From positions 62,001 through 126,000 of the forward strand of contig NZ_CAMYFI010000001.1 in assembly GCF_947255005.1 (NCBI RefSeq): DNA of 64,000 bases, in the 5' to 3' direction. This document shows positions 27,416 through 36,525 of the stretch, one piece after another. The position numbers and the translations under genes were made by a program. The notes below the pieces were generated by a model. The model made no database searches. It was not told where the DNA came from and saw only the letters and a list, made by a program, of their open reading frames with translations. Source of the stretch: an uncultured Tessaracoccus sp. Lineage in GTDB: Bacteria; Actinomycetota; Actinomycetes; Propionibacteriales; Propionibacteriaceae. The stretch's first letter is position 1. The number at the start of each line of letters is the position of its first letter.

Positions 27416-28891
27416 TCACCACCAGGGGCGCGACTCGACCGGCTGGGGGTGCTCTTCGAACGTGCGCGCCCACGAACTGGCGTCCGGTGGCAGCGCGTCG
27501 GGGCGCGCCTCCTCCACCATCGCTCGCAGAGCCCGCTTCGCGCTGACGATGTCGTCGCGGCGCTCCTGTGGTTCCGGCTCCTCCAGCCACGCCTGTTCCA
27601 ACCGCAGGCATTGGAGGCGCTGCTCGATGATCCGACGGTGTCTGCGGCGATGCTGGGCATCAAGCTCGAGGTGCGCTTCGGCCGCCCTTAGCCAACCGTG
27701 TGCGGCGTTGATGCGCGTCAGGCCAGGGTGCACCGTCATCGCATCATGCACTGGCACGTTTGGGTAGATGTTGATGGCCTTCGCGGAGATCGCGTACTCG
27801 AGCTCGTCGCGCCCGGCCTCGTCAATGAGGATATCCGTGGCGCGCATCACCACATCGAAGATGGATGCGTCGGCCATGTTCGCCCGCGGCGTGACGCCGC
27901 CGGTGTGGCTCGACAGCACGTAGTTGCGCGACGCGCCCATGAGTCCGATGGCAAGCTCAGCCGGCAGATTCTCCCTGGTTCCACCGTCGACGTACGTCTC
28001 ATCGTCGATGGGCACGGCGCGGAACACGCCGGGGATGGAACACGAAGCGAGCAAGCCGTGGACGAGATCATGCTCGGCGTCATCCCACGGCTCGTTGTTG
28101 CGGTCGACGAGCTTGCCTTCCTCGGTCATGTAGCGCAGCTCGCCCGATTCGAGCGCGACGAGCGCAATCCTGAGGCGCATACCCGACGACGCCACTCGCG
28201 CAGGCTGGAAGAAGGCAGGCTCCAGGAGGTCTTGCAGCACCGGGCCTGGGCGGTACATCGACTGGGTCTGCTCCAAGCCCGACCAGATGGCCGACATGTC
28301 CGTGCCGATACGCGGAATTTGCCCGATGTGGCTGGCGATGGCCGAGAGGTGCTCCAGCGACCACTGTGGCCGGATCTCACCGTCGGGCGTGAGCGCCATC
28401 TCCACGGGGTCGAGCGGCGAATCTGGCGAGCTCGGGGTGGCGGGCGAATCTTGGTCGCGTCGGGTAAAGAAATTGGGCAGCGCGAGGCGCGACGGTGCCT
28501 TCTTCGGCTTGGGCGGCGCGGGCGGGGGCTGCACGATTTCCATCCACGACGGCCCCTCATCGCGAAGCTTGCGGAACCAGTTGCGGGGTGTGAACATCTC
28601 CTCAGAGCTACGCATGCCGAACCACAGCTCGCCCAGACGGTCGATCCACTCAGACTGCTCGTGGCGGCTCGCGTATTGGGCGAGCCCAGAAGCCAGGATT
28701 GCGCCCGCGGAGGCGCCGACGAACACCGTCGGGGTGAATTGTTCGTCGTGGCGGTACAGGTATTGCAGAGCGCCGATCTGGAAACTCGCGCGCGACCCGC
28801 CACCCGAAATCGTGCATGACACCACCGCCGGCTCCGGGTGTTTACCGAACAGCGGGAGACCAAACCATCCGCTTCGCATATCAACCAGCAT
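27416..28891 (-). CDS. Patatin-like phospholipase
   Basis: Predicted acyl hydrolase, 491 aa. The patatin elements are visible: oxyanion glycine loop SGGGSRASFQIGAL, nucleophile GASAGA (Ser in GxSxG) and catalytic Asp in YVDGGTRENLP. A Pro/Lys-rich low-complexity linker of about 45 residues (PPPAPPKPKKAPSR ...) splits the domain between the nucleophile and the Asp. An open frame extends upstream to 29494 but lies antisense to the CDF gene and is not credible. I chose ATG 28891 (weak AGGT upstream); ATG 28879 is the alternative. No signal peptide. Confidence 0.87.
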   Translation of the reverse strand: MLVDMRSGWFGLPLFGKHPEPAVVSCTISGGGSRASFQIGALQYLYRHDEQFTPTVFVGASAGAILASGLAQYASRHEQSEWIDRLGELWFGMRSSEEMFTPRNWFRKLRDEGPSWMEIVQPPPAPPKPKKAPSRLALPNFFTRRDQDSPATPSSPDSPLDPVEMALTPDGEIRPQWSLEHLSAIASHIGQIPRIGTDMSAIWSGLEQTQSMYRPGPVLQDLLEPAFFQPARVASSGMRLRIALVALESGELRYMTEEGKLVDRNNEPWDDAEHDLVHGLLASCSIPGVFRAVPIDDETYVDGGTRENLPAELAIGLMGASRNYVLSSHTGGVTPRANMADASIFDVVMRATDILIDEAGRDELEYAISAKAINIYPNVPVHDAMTVHPGLTRINAAHGWLRAAEAHLELDAQHRRRHRRIIEQRLQCLRLEQAWLEEPEPQERRDDIVSAKRALRAMVEEARPDALPPDASSWARTFEEHPQPVESRPWW

Positions 28892-28901
28892 ACGTTGACC
28901 T

Positions 28902-29852
28902 ATGAGCACGAAAGGGGGACACTCGTGGGTTGTGCAACGTGCCGATCTTTCCAAATTCGCATGGCTGTCCATCGCTGCCGCGCTCGCCACGCTCCTGCTG
29001 AAAACCGGGGCGTGGTGGATCACCGGGTCGGTGGGTTTGCTGTCGGACGCAGCCGAATCGACGGTGAACCTCGTCGCGGCCATCGTGGCGCTCATCGCGC
29101 TGAAGCTCGCCGCTAAACCCGCCGACGATGCCTTCCACTTCGGGCGAAGCAAGGCTGAGTATTTCTCCGCCGCCACCGAAGGCGTGATGATCTTCATCGC
29201 GGCCATGGCCATCATCGGTTTCTCGGTCGAGCGGCTTCTCAACCCGCAGCCGCTCGAAGAGGTGGGTATCGGGCTGCTCATTTCGGTGGTTGCATCGCTC
29301 ATCAACGGCGCCGTAGCCCTGGTGCTCATTCGCGCCGGCAAGACCCACCGTTCCATCACGCTGCGCGCCGACGGCAAGCACCTCATGACCGACGTGGTCA
29401 CCTCGGCTGGGGTGCTCGTCGGGGTTGGGCTCGTGTGGCTGACTGGCTGGATCTGGCTCGACCCGGTCGTGGCGCTGCTCGTCGGGCTGAACATCCTCTG
29501 GACGGGGTGGAAACTGCTCGCTGAATCCTCGCGCGGTCTGCTCGACGAGGCGCTGCCGGAGGAGGACCGCCGTCAGATCGCAACGATCATGGAACGTTCG
29601 GTGGGTGAGGAAGTGGAATTCCACGCGGTGCGCACCCGCGTGTCCGGGGCGAGATCGTTCCTCGAATTCCACATGCTGGTGCCCGGCAAGTGGACCGTGC
29701 AGTACGGCCACGACCTCATGGAAGACCTAGTGGACGAGCTCGTCGCCGAGTTCCCTGGCCTGCAGGTGCTCGGCCACCTCGAGCCCATCGAAGACCCGCG
29801 CAGCTACGACGACATCGAACTCGACGCCGAGCGCACGCCCCGCAATACGTGA
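28902..29852 (+). CDS. CDF-family cation efflux protein (FieF-like)
   Basis: Second cation diffusion facilitator of the window, 316 aa, related to FieF/YiiP and unlike the one at 14.5 kb. Helix 2 carries LLSDAAESTVN, so the second Asp of the FieF DxxxD pair is Ser, while helix 5 keeps HLMTD (HxxxD). The conserved HFGRSKAEYF loop and a C-terminal cytoplasmic domain with EFH and QYGHDLMEDL follow. ATG 28902 is only 10 bp from the divergent patatin start; GTG 28932, with AAAGGGGGA upstream, may be the true start. Metal is unknown. Confidence 0.88.
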   Translation: MSTKGGHSWVVQRADLSKFAWLSIAAALATLLLKTGAWWITGSVGLLSDAAESTVNLVAAIVALIALKLAAKPADDAFHFGRSKAEYFSAATEGVMIFIAAMAIIGFSVERLLNPQPLEEVGIGLLISVVASLINGAVALVLIRAGKTHRSITLRADGKHLMTDVVTSAGVLVGVGLVWLTGWIWLDPVVALLVGLNILWTGWKLLAESSRGLLDEALPEEDRRQIATIMERSVGEEVEFHAVRTRVSGARSFLEFHMLVPGKWTVQYGHDLMEDLVDELVAEFPGLQVLGHLEPIEDPRSYDDIELDAERTPRNT

Positions 29853-29865
29853 CGCGTCGCGCTCG

Positions 29866-31050
29866 CTACGAGAGCTTGTGGGCCGGCGCGCTGGGCTGGG
29901 TGATGATGAACTCCGGGTTCGTATCCGGGAACTCGGCGCGGTAGCGCTCGCCCCAACGCGCAGCGAACTGCTCGGCATCGTCCTTGCGGGCCAGCGCCCA
30001 CGTCGAGCCGCCGAATCCGGCGCCGAATGCTGAGGCAGCGGGGGCACCGAGTTCGCGAGCCAGCTCCACCAGGCGGTTTGTTTCAGGAATCTGGTTGCCC
30101 AGACGTTCATCCGCGTTGCGGTGCGACCTCAACGCAGCCTCCCCGAACGCCTCCACATCGCCTGCTTGGAGCGCCTCGAACGCCTGCGGAATGCACTGCG
30201 TCACTTCTTCGACGAACGCCTCCAGGCGGCGGGTGAGGGCCTCGTCATCAGCGACGATCTCGCGCAGGCCAGCAACCCCATCCTCGACACCCAGCACGTC
30301 GTTGAGGATGACGTCGTCTCGGCCGGTGGCGTCGTTCCAGCGCTCGAGCAGTTCCTTGGTGCTACTCGAGAGATAGTTGTAGCGCTCTTTCACCGCGCCG
30401 GACTTCTCCGCGCGCACTCCTGATACGCCGACGACGAAGCACCAGCCGTCGGGCAGGGCGCACGATCCATAGCGGCGGCTGGGAATGTAGGAAAACTCAG
30501 TGATTTCGCCCTCGCGGCAGGCGATCATGGCGGTCTGGTCTTGCGCTCCGGCGAGGGTTCCCACGCCGGCGCTGCCGGGCAGGCCGGGGTAGTCGTAGCC
30601 GTTTTCTACGCAGGAGCAGTAGCTCGCCAGCTCGAGCTCGTCGTGAATGTGGTCGGTCCATCTAGGCGACTCGAGGAGGCCAGCGTGGTCAACGAGGGCG
30701 AGCACGGCGGCGCACACCAGCGCTGATGAGGAACTCATGCCGCTCGCCGCGGGGAGCGTTGACGAGATCTCGAAGCGCACTGGCTCGAGGGGCCCAAAGT
30801 TCAGCGTGAGGCGGTCCAGCACCACCTGCAGGTAATGGCCCCAGTGCCCAGGGCGCGCCTGCAGCGGCTGCCCGGGGATCAGCTCGATGGTTTCGTCGAG
30901 GAACGCATCTGAGGTGGCGCGGAACACGTCATCAGATGCGACGGTGACCGTCACCCCGCGGTCGACGGCGGCGAGGAGCGAGTGCCCGCCAGCGTAGTCG
31001 GTGTGTTTGCCGAACACCTCGATGCGTCCGGGCACGAACCAGCTAGTCAC
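29866..31050 (-). CDS. GHMP sugar kinase, galactokinase-like
   Basis: A 394-aa GHMP-superfamily kinase. Motif 1 is GRIEVFGKHTDYAGG, motif 2 is the ATP loop LPAASGMSSSSALV, and motif 3 is FGAGFGGSTWAL. Galactokinases usually have GEHTDY, where the Glu contacts the sugar; here it is Lys, so galactose may not be the substrate. The GTG start overlaps the stop of dhaL (GTGA), and the two genes are clearly co-translated. It is convergent with the CDF gene, 13 bp apart. Sugar kinase activity is confident; substrate is not. Confidence 0.85.
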   Translation of the reverse strand: MTSWFVPGRIEVFGKHTDYAGGHSLLAAVDRGVTVTVASDDVFRATSDAFLDETIELIPGQPLQARPGHWGHYLQVVLDRLTLNFGPLEPVRFEISSTLPAASGMSSSSALVCAAVLALVDHAGLLESPRWTDHIHDELELASYCSCVENGYDYPGLPGSAGVGTLAGAQDQTAMIACREGEITEFSYIPSRRYGSCALPDGWCFVVGVSGVRAEKSGAVKERYNYLSSSTKELLERWNDATGRDDVILNDVLGVEDGVAGLREIVADDEALTRRLEAFVEEVTQCIPQAFEALQAGDVEAFGEAALRSHRNADERLGNQIPETNRLVELARELGAPAASAFGAGFGGSTWALARKDDAEQFAARWGERYRAEFPDTNPEFIITQPSAPAHKLS

Positions 31051-31721
31051 GAGTGATCTCCTGGGGTCTGAGGGGCGTCGTTGTTCGCCCTGAGGAACGC
31101 CGCCTGGCGGGCGGTGATCTCGAACAGCAGGGCTATGGACGCAGCGCCTGGGTCGACGTGGCCGATGCTGCGTTCGCCAAGCAGCGCCGCGCGTCCGCGT
31201 CGGGCGAGCATGTCGCGGGTGGCATCGGCAGCAGTCTGGGCGGCGTCTGCGGCGCGGGAGAGCGCTTCGGAGGTGGGCACGTCGGAGGGTTCTGCGCTGA
31301 GGCTACGCACTGCGGCATCAAGGGAATCGACCATGGTCTTATCGCCGATCTCGGCCCGGCCTCGGGCCTGCACCGCATCGCGGGCGGAGCCGAACGCCTG
31401 CGCCAGCGTTGCCGCGTTCAACTCGGTAGGCCAGGCGGCCGACAAGGTGAGGAAGAATGTGCCGTAGAGGGCGCCTGACGCGCCGCCGATGGTGCCCAAC
31501 AGATTCATGCCGATCTGCCGCAGCGCCAGCTTGGGAGTGTTGTTCATGACGAAGTCGACGGTGACAGCGGCATCGAAGCCGCGCGACATATTCGTGCCGT
31601 GGTCGCCGTCGCCAATCGCAGTATCGAGGTCGTCGAGCAGCTGTGAGTTCGCGTGGAACGTGGTTCTCGCGTCACCGAGCCACGCCTGCATTGCGCCGAG
31701 TCCGAATCCCATATGTGCCAT
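31047..31721 (-). CDS. dhaL: Dihydroxyacetone kinase subunit DhaL-like protein
   Basis: A 224-aa ADP/ATP-binding DhaL-type domain. The metal-binding motif DTAIGDGDHGTNM, the GGASGALYG loop, GDKTMVDSLDAA and DPGAAS are all intact, so it looks functional. DhaL normally works with DhaK, which holds dihydroxyacetone, and DhaM or ATP as phosphoryl donor; no dhaK or dhaM is in this window. It is instead coupled to a GHMP kinase gene. ATG 31721 is used; ATG 31712 is possible. Confidence 0.87.
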   Translation of the reverse strand: MAHMGFGLGAMQAWLGDARTTFHANSQLLDDLDTAIGDGDHGTNMSRGFDAAVTVDFVMNNTPKLALRQIGMNLLGTIGGASGALYGTFFLTLSAAWPTELNAATLAQAFGSARDAVQARGRAEIGDKTMVDSLDAAVRSLSAEPSDVPTSEALSRAADAAQTAADATRDMLARRGRAALLGERSIGHVDPGAASIALLFEITARQAAFLRANNDAPQTPGDHS

Positions 31722-31742
31722 TCTTGCGCTTCGGGCGCTGCC

Positions 31743-31991
31743 CTACCTAATTCCCCGCAGGAAGTCTTCGTCGTCGTCGGGCGCAGAAAACGGCAGAGGC
31801 TTGCGCGACACATTCGTGGGGCGCCCCAACGCCAGCCAGCTGATCGGGCCAACCACCGGCACGCAAATCACGGCGAAGGCCCACAGCCACTTCGGAAGGC
31901 GCCGCACGCGGGCACTTCGAGCCTGCGCAACTTCTATGACGCAGTAGAGCGTCAACATGATGATGGCGACGATGAGCAGCACCCTAGGCAT
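31743..31991 (-). CDS. Small PLDc_N-like membrane protein
   Basis: An 82-aa protein with two membrane helices (MPRVLLIVAIIMLTLYCVIE and KWLWAFAVICVPVVGPISWL) and a charged tail, matching the PLDc_N (phospholipase D nuclease N-terminal) family pattern VPxVGPxxWLxxGRP. The family's isolated members have no known function. I chose ATG 31991; the frame continues upstream without plausible content. It is 21 bp upstream of dhaL and could be transcribed with it. Confidence 0.78.
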   Translation of the reverse strand: MPRVLLIVAIIMLTLYCVIEVAQARSARVRRLPKWLWAFAVICVPVVGPISWLALGRPTNVSRKPLPFSAPDDDEDFLRGIR

Positions 31992-32063
31992 GCAGGCCAG
32001 TCTAGCTTGCGCTACGAAGTGCGCCGCGCAGGGGATTCGGAGGGCACAGGCAGCGGCGATAGC

Positions 32064-33032
32064 ATGACGCGCATGACCAGTCCCACCGTCGACGATGTGC
32101 AACGCATGCTTTCCGGGGGCACGGGGCTGTGGCTAGCCTCCGGAGAACCTGCGGAGCTCCCTCCAGACGTCGGCGTGGTGTTGGAAACCTCGGGTTCGAC
32201 GGGGACACCGCAGCGCGTGGCGCTCACCCGCGCGCAACTCCTCGCTGCCGCCCACGCCAATCGAGAATTCTTCGGCTGGGATGCGACGTGGCACCTCGCC
32301 CTGCCCAGCCACTACGTGGCCGGGCTGATGGTGCTCGTCCGAGGCGTCTTGGGCTCAGGGGTGCGGGTGTGTTCGTCGGACCTTACCGACGCTGCCCCCG
32401 CGCCTGGCCGCAACTGCCTGTCCATCGTTCCCACCCAGCTCATCCGCGCCCTCGATCAGCGCCTGCCCCTCGACGGCTTCGACGCGGTGCTCGTCGGGGG
32501 AGCACCGCTGCGCCAGGACGTGCGGGAGCGGGCTGACGAGGCGTGCGTGCGTGTGGTGGAGACGTACGGCATGAGCGAGACCTGCGGGGGTGTGGTCTAC
32601 GACGGCGTGCCGTTGCCCGGCGTCGAGGTGACCATCGAGCGCGGCCTCATTCGCCTGAGCGGGCCAATGGTGAGCGGCGGATCGCTGCTGACAAAGGACC
32701 GCGGCCGGTGGGCTCACGGGCGTCTGAGCATCCTTGGGCGCGCGGACGACATCGTCATCACCGGCGGCCTCAAAGCCGACCTCGCCGCCGTGCGGGCCGC
32801 CGTCACCGCACTGGATACCGACGCCTGGGTACTCGCCGTCGACGATGACGAATGGGGGCAGCGGATCGTGCTGTTCGCCACGGGCGGCACCCTCGACGAA
32901 TGGCGAGCGCGCCTGCACCCGGCGCTTCCGAAGCACGCCTTGCCGCGCCAGTTGTGCGTCGTCGACCAGCTACCCCGAACGCCGGGCGGCAAGCCGGATC
33001 GCGAAAAGCTCCTAAGATGGCTGGCGCAATGA
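32064..33032 (+). CDS. menE: o-Succinylbenzoate-CoA ligase MenE
   Basis: Adenylate-forming ligase of the menaquinone pathway, converting o-succinylbenzoate to its CoA thioester. At 322 aa it is the short actinobacterial form lacking the N-terminal extension of larger family members. The P-loop LETSGSTGTPQRVAL, YGMSETCGGV, and the C-terminal hinge LGRADDIVITGGLK with PRTPGGKPDREKLL (catalytic Lys) are present. ATG 32064 or 32073 may be used. It starts the menE-menA-menC-menD run; its stop overlaps menA (ATGA). Confidence 0.94.
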   Translation: MTRMTSPTVDDVQRMLSGGTGLWLASGEPAELPPDVGVVLETSGSTGTPQRVALTRAQLLAAAHANREFFGWDATWHLALPSHYVAGLMVLVRGVLGSGVRVCSSDLTDAAPAPGRNCLSIVPTQLIRALDQRLPLDGFDAVLVGGAPLRQDVRERADEACVRVVETYGMSETCGGVVYDGVPLPGVEVTIERGLIRLSGPMVSGGSLLTKDRGRWAHGRLSILGRADDIVITGGLKADLAAVRAAVTALDTDAWVLAVDDDEWGQRIVLFATGGTLDEWRARLHPALPKHALPRQLCVVDQLPRTPGGKPDREKLLRWLAQ

Positions 33033-33904
33033 CAAGCTTCAACATCTGGGTCGAAGGCGCTCGCCCCCGCACGCTGCCCGCCGCCGTCGCCCCCATCCTC
33101 GCCGGCGCTGCCGCCGCCATGCATGCCGGGCGCGTCGACCTCCTCCGCACGGTGCTCGCGCTGTTGGTGGCCGTCGCGCTGCAGGTGGGGGTGAACTACG
33201 CCAACGACTACTCCGACGGTGTTCGCGGCACCGACGAAGACCGCGCCGGGCCGCTGCGCCTCACCGCGTCCGGGCTGGCCGAGCCGGCCCAGGTGCGGCG
33301 CGCCGCCTTCATGAGCTTCGCGGTGGCCGCGCTGTTTGGCCTCGTCATCGTGTGGTTGACCGCCCAGTGGTGGCTGATCCTCCTCGGTGCGGTCTCCATT
33401 CTCGCCGGCTGGTACTACACCGGCGGCAAACACCCGTACGGCTACATCGGGCTTGGTGAGGTGTTCGTCTTCATCTTCTTCGGGCTGGTCGCCACCGTCG
33501 GCACCACCTATATCAATGTGCTCGCCGCGCCCTGGTACGCCTGGTGCGCTGGCGCCGCCGTCGGCGCGACGGCGTGCGGGGTGCTCGTCGGCAACAACCT
33601 GCGCGACATCCCCACCGACAAAGAGGTGGGCAAACACACCCTGGCCGTGCGCCTCGGCGACCAGGGCACCCGGTGGTTCTACGCTGCCCTGATGCTGCTC
33701 GCTGTCGTATCCGTGGTGGCCTTCGCGGCGGGCACCACGTGGTGGGCGCTCATCGCCCTCCTGGGGCTGGGCGTGGTCGTCGCCCCGCTGAAACTCGTGC
33801 TCGGCGGGGCCACCGGCAGGACGCTCATCCCCGTGATCCAGGGCACCGGCATGGCAGGCATCGGAATTGGGTTCGGGCTCGTCGTGGGGGTGTTCCTCAC
33901 GTGA
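33029..33904 (+). CDS. menA: 1,4-Dihydroxy-2-naphthoate polyprenyltransferase MenA
   Basis: UbiA-family membrane prenyltransferase of 291 aa that attaches the polyprenyl tail to dihydroxynaphthoate. The first Asp-rich motif NYANDYSDGVRGTD and the second NNLRDIPTDKEVGK bind the diphosphate via Mg. About eight to nine membrane helices. I chose ATG 33029, which overlaps the menE stop; ATG 33017 is the alternative. Its stop overlaps the GTG start of menC. The tail donor is likely made by the synthase at 60.6 kb. Confidence 0.95.
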   Translation: MTSFNIWVEGARPRTLPAAVAPILAGAAAAMHAGRVDLLRTVLALLVAVALQVGVNYANDYSDGVRGTDEDRAGPLRLTASGLAEPAQVRRAAFMSFAVAALFGLVIVWLTAQWWLILLGAVSILAGWYYTGGKHPYGYIGLGEVFVFIFFGLVATVGTTYINVLAAPWYAWCAGAAVGATACGVLVGNNLRDIPTDKEVGKHTLAVRLGDQGTRWFYAALMLLAVVSVVAFAAGTTWWALIALLGLGVVVAPLKLVLGGATGRTLIPVIQGTGMAGIGIGFGLVVGVFLT

Positions 33905-34845
33905 TCGTCTACGACATCGCCATGCGCGTGCCGTTCCGCGGGCTGCGCAGACGCCAAGGTGTACTGCTCGAAGGCAAGGCCGGTTGGGCCGAGTGGAGCC
34001 CGTTCCCCGAATACGGCGACGAGGAGGCCGCGACGTGGCTACTCGCGGCGCTCGACATCGCGGAGCACGGCTTCCCGAGCCCGTTCCGCGACCAGGTTCC
34101 CGTCAACGGCATCGTGCCCGCGCTCGCACCCGACGATGCGGTGCGGCGCGCAATCGAAACAGGCTGCCGCACCATCAAAATCAAGGTGGCCGGCGAAACC
34201 TCCCTCGACGCCGACCTCGCCCGCGTGCGCGCCGTGCGCGAGGCGCTCCCAGAGGTGCAGCTGCGCGTCGACGCCAACGGCGGCTGGAGCCTCGACGAGG
34301 CCACCCGCGCGCTGAGCGCGCTGGCGCCCTTGCAGCTGCAGTACGCAGAACAGCCGTGCGCCAGCGTCGACGACCTCGCCCGCCTGCGTTCCCTGGGGCT
34401 GGGCGTGCCCATCGTCGCCGACGAGTCCATCCGCAAAGCCGACGACCCGTACCGCGTGGCGGAACTGGATGCCGCCGACGGCATCGTGCTCAAGGTGCAG
34501 CCACTCGGCGGCATCCGCCCCTGCCTGGCGCTCGCCAAGGAACTGAGGATGCCGTGCGTGGTGTCGTCGGCGGTGGAGACCTCCGTCGGTATCGCTGCGG
34601 GCGTGGCCCTGGCCGCGGCCTTGCCGGAGCTGCCGTGGGCGTGTGGGCTGGAGACCGTGCGGCTATTGGAGGGGGACGTCGTCGAGCGCCCGCTGCTGCC
34701 TCAGGATGGCTGGCTGACGCCGCCGATCGTCGGCTTGGAGCCGACGCTGGCGTCGCGGCACCTTGCCGACGAGGACACGACGAACCGGTGGCAGGCGCGT
34801 TTCGAGCGCGCGCAGCGCGTGCTCGAGGAATCGGGGCAACTGTGA
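33901..34845 (+). CDS. menC: o-Succinylbenzoate synthase MenC
   Basis: Enolase-superfamily dehydratase making o-succinylbenzoate from SHCHC. At 314 aa it is the short actinobacterial type. The catalytic set is visible: KIKVAGE (KxK acid/base), RVDANGGW (metal Asp), YAEQPCA (metal Glu), VADESI (metal Asp) and VLKVQPLGG (second Lys). GTG start 33901 overlaps the menA stop, with a purine-rich GTGGGGGTG upstream. Confidence 0.94.
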   Translation: MIVYDIAMRVPFRGLRRRQGVLLEGKAGWAEWSPFPEYGDEEAATWLLAALDIAEHGFPSPFRDQVPVNGIVPALAPDDAVRRAIETGCRTIKIKVAGETSLDADLARVRAVREALPEVQLRVDANGGWSLDEATRALSALAPLQLQYAEQPCASVDDLARLRSLGLGVPIVADESIRKADDPYRVAELDAADGIVLKVQPLGGIRPCLALAKELRMPCVVSSAVETSVGIAAGVALAAALPELPWACGLETVRLLEGDVVERPLLPQDGWLTPPIVGLEPTLASRHLADEDTTNRWQARFERAQRVLEESGQL

Positions 34846-34870
34846 TGCGGCAGCACGACAAGGAGCGGGC

Positions 34871-36409
34871 ATGAGCAGTGTGGAGCTGGGTGCGGTGGTT
34901 GCGCACACGCTGGTGCGGATGGGTGTCGCTGGCGTGGTCAGCGGCGCGGGGTCGCGCAACGCCCCGCTGTCGATGGCGTTCCATCGTCTCGATAGCGACG
35001 GTGCGCTCTCGCTGCACGTCGTCGTCGACGAGAGGTCGGCCGCCTTCCGTGCGCTCGGCCTGGCCAAAGCGACGGGGCAGCTCGCCGTGGTGGCCGTCAC
35101 CAGTGGGTCTGCCGTCGCGAACCTGCACCCTGCTGTCCTGGAAGCCCGGCACGCCGGGGTGCCGATGCTCGTGCTCACCGCCGACCGCCCGATGGAGCTC
35201 GTCGGCTCCTGCGCCAGCCAGACCGCCGACCAGGTAGGCATCTTCGGCCCATCCGTGCTGGGCACGGTGCGGCTCTCGTCGCAATCCGGCGGCCCGACAG
35301 CTTGGAGCGCCGCTGTGCAGCGCGCCGCCCACCTCGCGCTCGGCACCCGCACCCGCGAGCCAGGGCCCGTGCAGCTCAACCTCGAGTTCACGCCGCCGCT
35401 CGTGGGGCAAGCGCCCACCCCCGACGTGCACGTCGCGCAAGTTGCGGCGAGCCGGGGCGGCGATGTCGTCGAGCTCGTTGGAACCAAGCGCACCGTTGTG
35501 GTGGCGGGCGAGGCTCTGCCCGCCGTCGGCGCGGAGGCGCGGGCGCTCGCCGAGCACGCCGGCGTGCCGCTACTGGCCGAACCCGCGTCGAACGCCCGCG
35601 CTGGCCGCTGCGCCATTGCGAACTACCGCCGGCTGCTGAACCAGGAACTCGCCCGTGACGTGGAGCGAGCCATCGTCTTCGGGCATCCCACCTTGTCAAG
35701 GCCACAACTGGCGCTGCTCGCACGCAGCGACGTCGAGGTCGTCGTCGTGACGCCACGCGCCACCTGGCCGGACACCGGGCACCGCGCGAGCATCGTCGCA
35801 GACCGAGTCACCCTCGGACAGCAAGACCCGGCGTGGCTCGAACGCTGGCGCGAAGCCGACGCCGCCATCGAGGGCAACGCCGCGTGGAACGGACGGGCAG
35901 TCGCCGACGCGGTGCTCGCCGCCACCGGGCCGGACGAGAACCTCGTCTTCGGCGCCAGCAACCTCATCCGCGACGCCGACCTCGCACCCATTCACGCCGC
36001 GCCGCCCACCACCTGGGCCAGTCGAGGGCAGGCCGGCATCGATGGCACCATCGCCACCGCAGCCGGCATCGCGCTCGGCACCGGACGCTCAACCACCGTC
36101 CTCCTGGGCGACCTCACCGCCCAGCACGACATCGGCTCGCTCGCCCGCCCAAGCCAGGAACCGCGCGCCCGCTTGCGCATCGTGATCGGCGACGACAACG
36201 GCGGCTCACTCTTTCACAAGCTCGAACAGGGCCAGCCGGAATACGCCGACGCGTTCGAGCGCGTCTTCGGCACGCCGCAAGACGTGGACCTCGCTGCGGT
36301 CGCTCGGGCCTTCGGCTGGAACACGACGGTGGCTACCTCCCGCGCCGAACTGGAGGCCGCGCTCGCGAGCGACGCCGAGTGCATCGTCGCGAGATACTCG
36401 AGGCCGTAG
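34871..36409 (+). CDS. menD: SEPHCHC synthase MenD
   Basis: Thiamine-diphosphate enzyme joining 2-oxoglutarate and isochorismate, 512 aa. The N-terminal cofactor Glu lies in VVDERSAAFRALGLAKATG; the C-terminal ThDP/Mg motif is the IVIGDDNGGSLFHKL region. ATG 34871 is marked by AAGGAG 5 bp upstream; the open frame extends 5' into menC but that part is not coding. It closes the menE-A-C-D run, 25 bp after menC. Confidence 0.94.
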   Translation: MSSVELGAVVAHTLVRMGVAGVVSGAGSRNAPLSMAFHRLDSDGALSLHVVVDERSAAFRALGLAKATGQLAVVAVTSGSAVANLHPAVLEARHAGVPMLVLTADRPMELVGSCASQTADQVGIFGPSVLGTVRLSSQSGGPTAWSAAVQRAAHLALGTRTREPGPVQLNLEFTPPLVGQAPTPDVHVAQVAASRGGDVVELVGTKRTVVVAGEALPAVGAEARALAEHAGVPLLAEPASNARAGRCAIANYRRLLNQELARDVERAIVFGHPTLSRPQLALLARSDVEVVVVTPRATWPDTGHRASIVADRVTLGQQDPAWLERWREADAAIEGNAAWNGRAVADAVLAATGPDENLVFGASNLIRDADLAPIHAAPPTTWASRGQAGIDGTIATAAGIALGTGRSTTVLLGDLTAQHDIGSLARPSQEPRARLRIVIGDDNGGSLFHKLEQGQPEYADAFERVFGTPQDVDLAAVARAFGWNTTVATSRAELEAALASDAECIVARYSRP

Positions 36410-36481
36410 CCGTACTGGCCGGCGACATTGATCGACCTAACTGGTGGCACTCCGGTGCCCGCCCGCTTCCGTTCCTATCTG

Positions 36482-36517
36482 TTGACACATATGCTAGGTG
36501 TGTATACGGATAGGAGG
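36482..36517 (+). promoter_or_regulatory. Promoter/operator candidate and RBS of the AbiEi gene
   Basis: TTGACA at 36482-36487 is a perfect -35 box; the -10 is probably within TATACGGAT (36503-36511), at a slightly irregular spacing. An imperfect inverted repeat, ACACAT...GTGTGT (36485-36502), spans the spacer; AbiEi antitoxins are known to repress their own operons by binding inverted repeats. TAGGAGG (36511-36517) is the ribosome-binding site. Confidence 0.5.
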
Positions 36518-36525
36518 TGAGTGGG

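Noticed and set aside
28892..29494. 200-residue N-terminal extension of the patatin gene
   Set aside because: Entirely antisense to the CDF gene, with low-complexity Ser/Thr/Ala composition and no ribosome-binding site.
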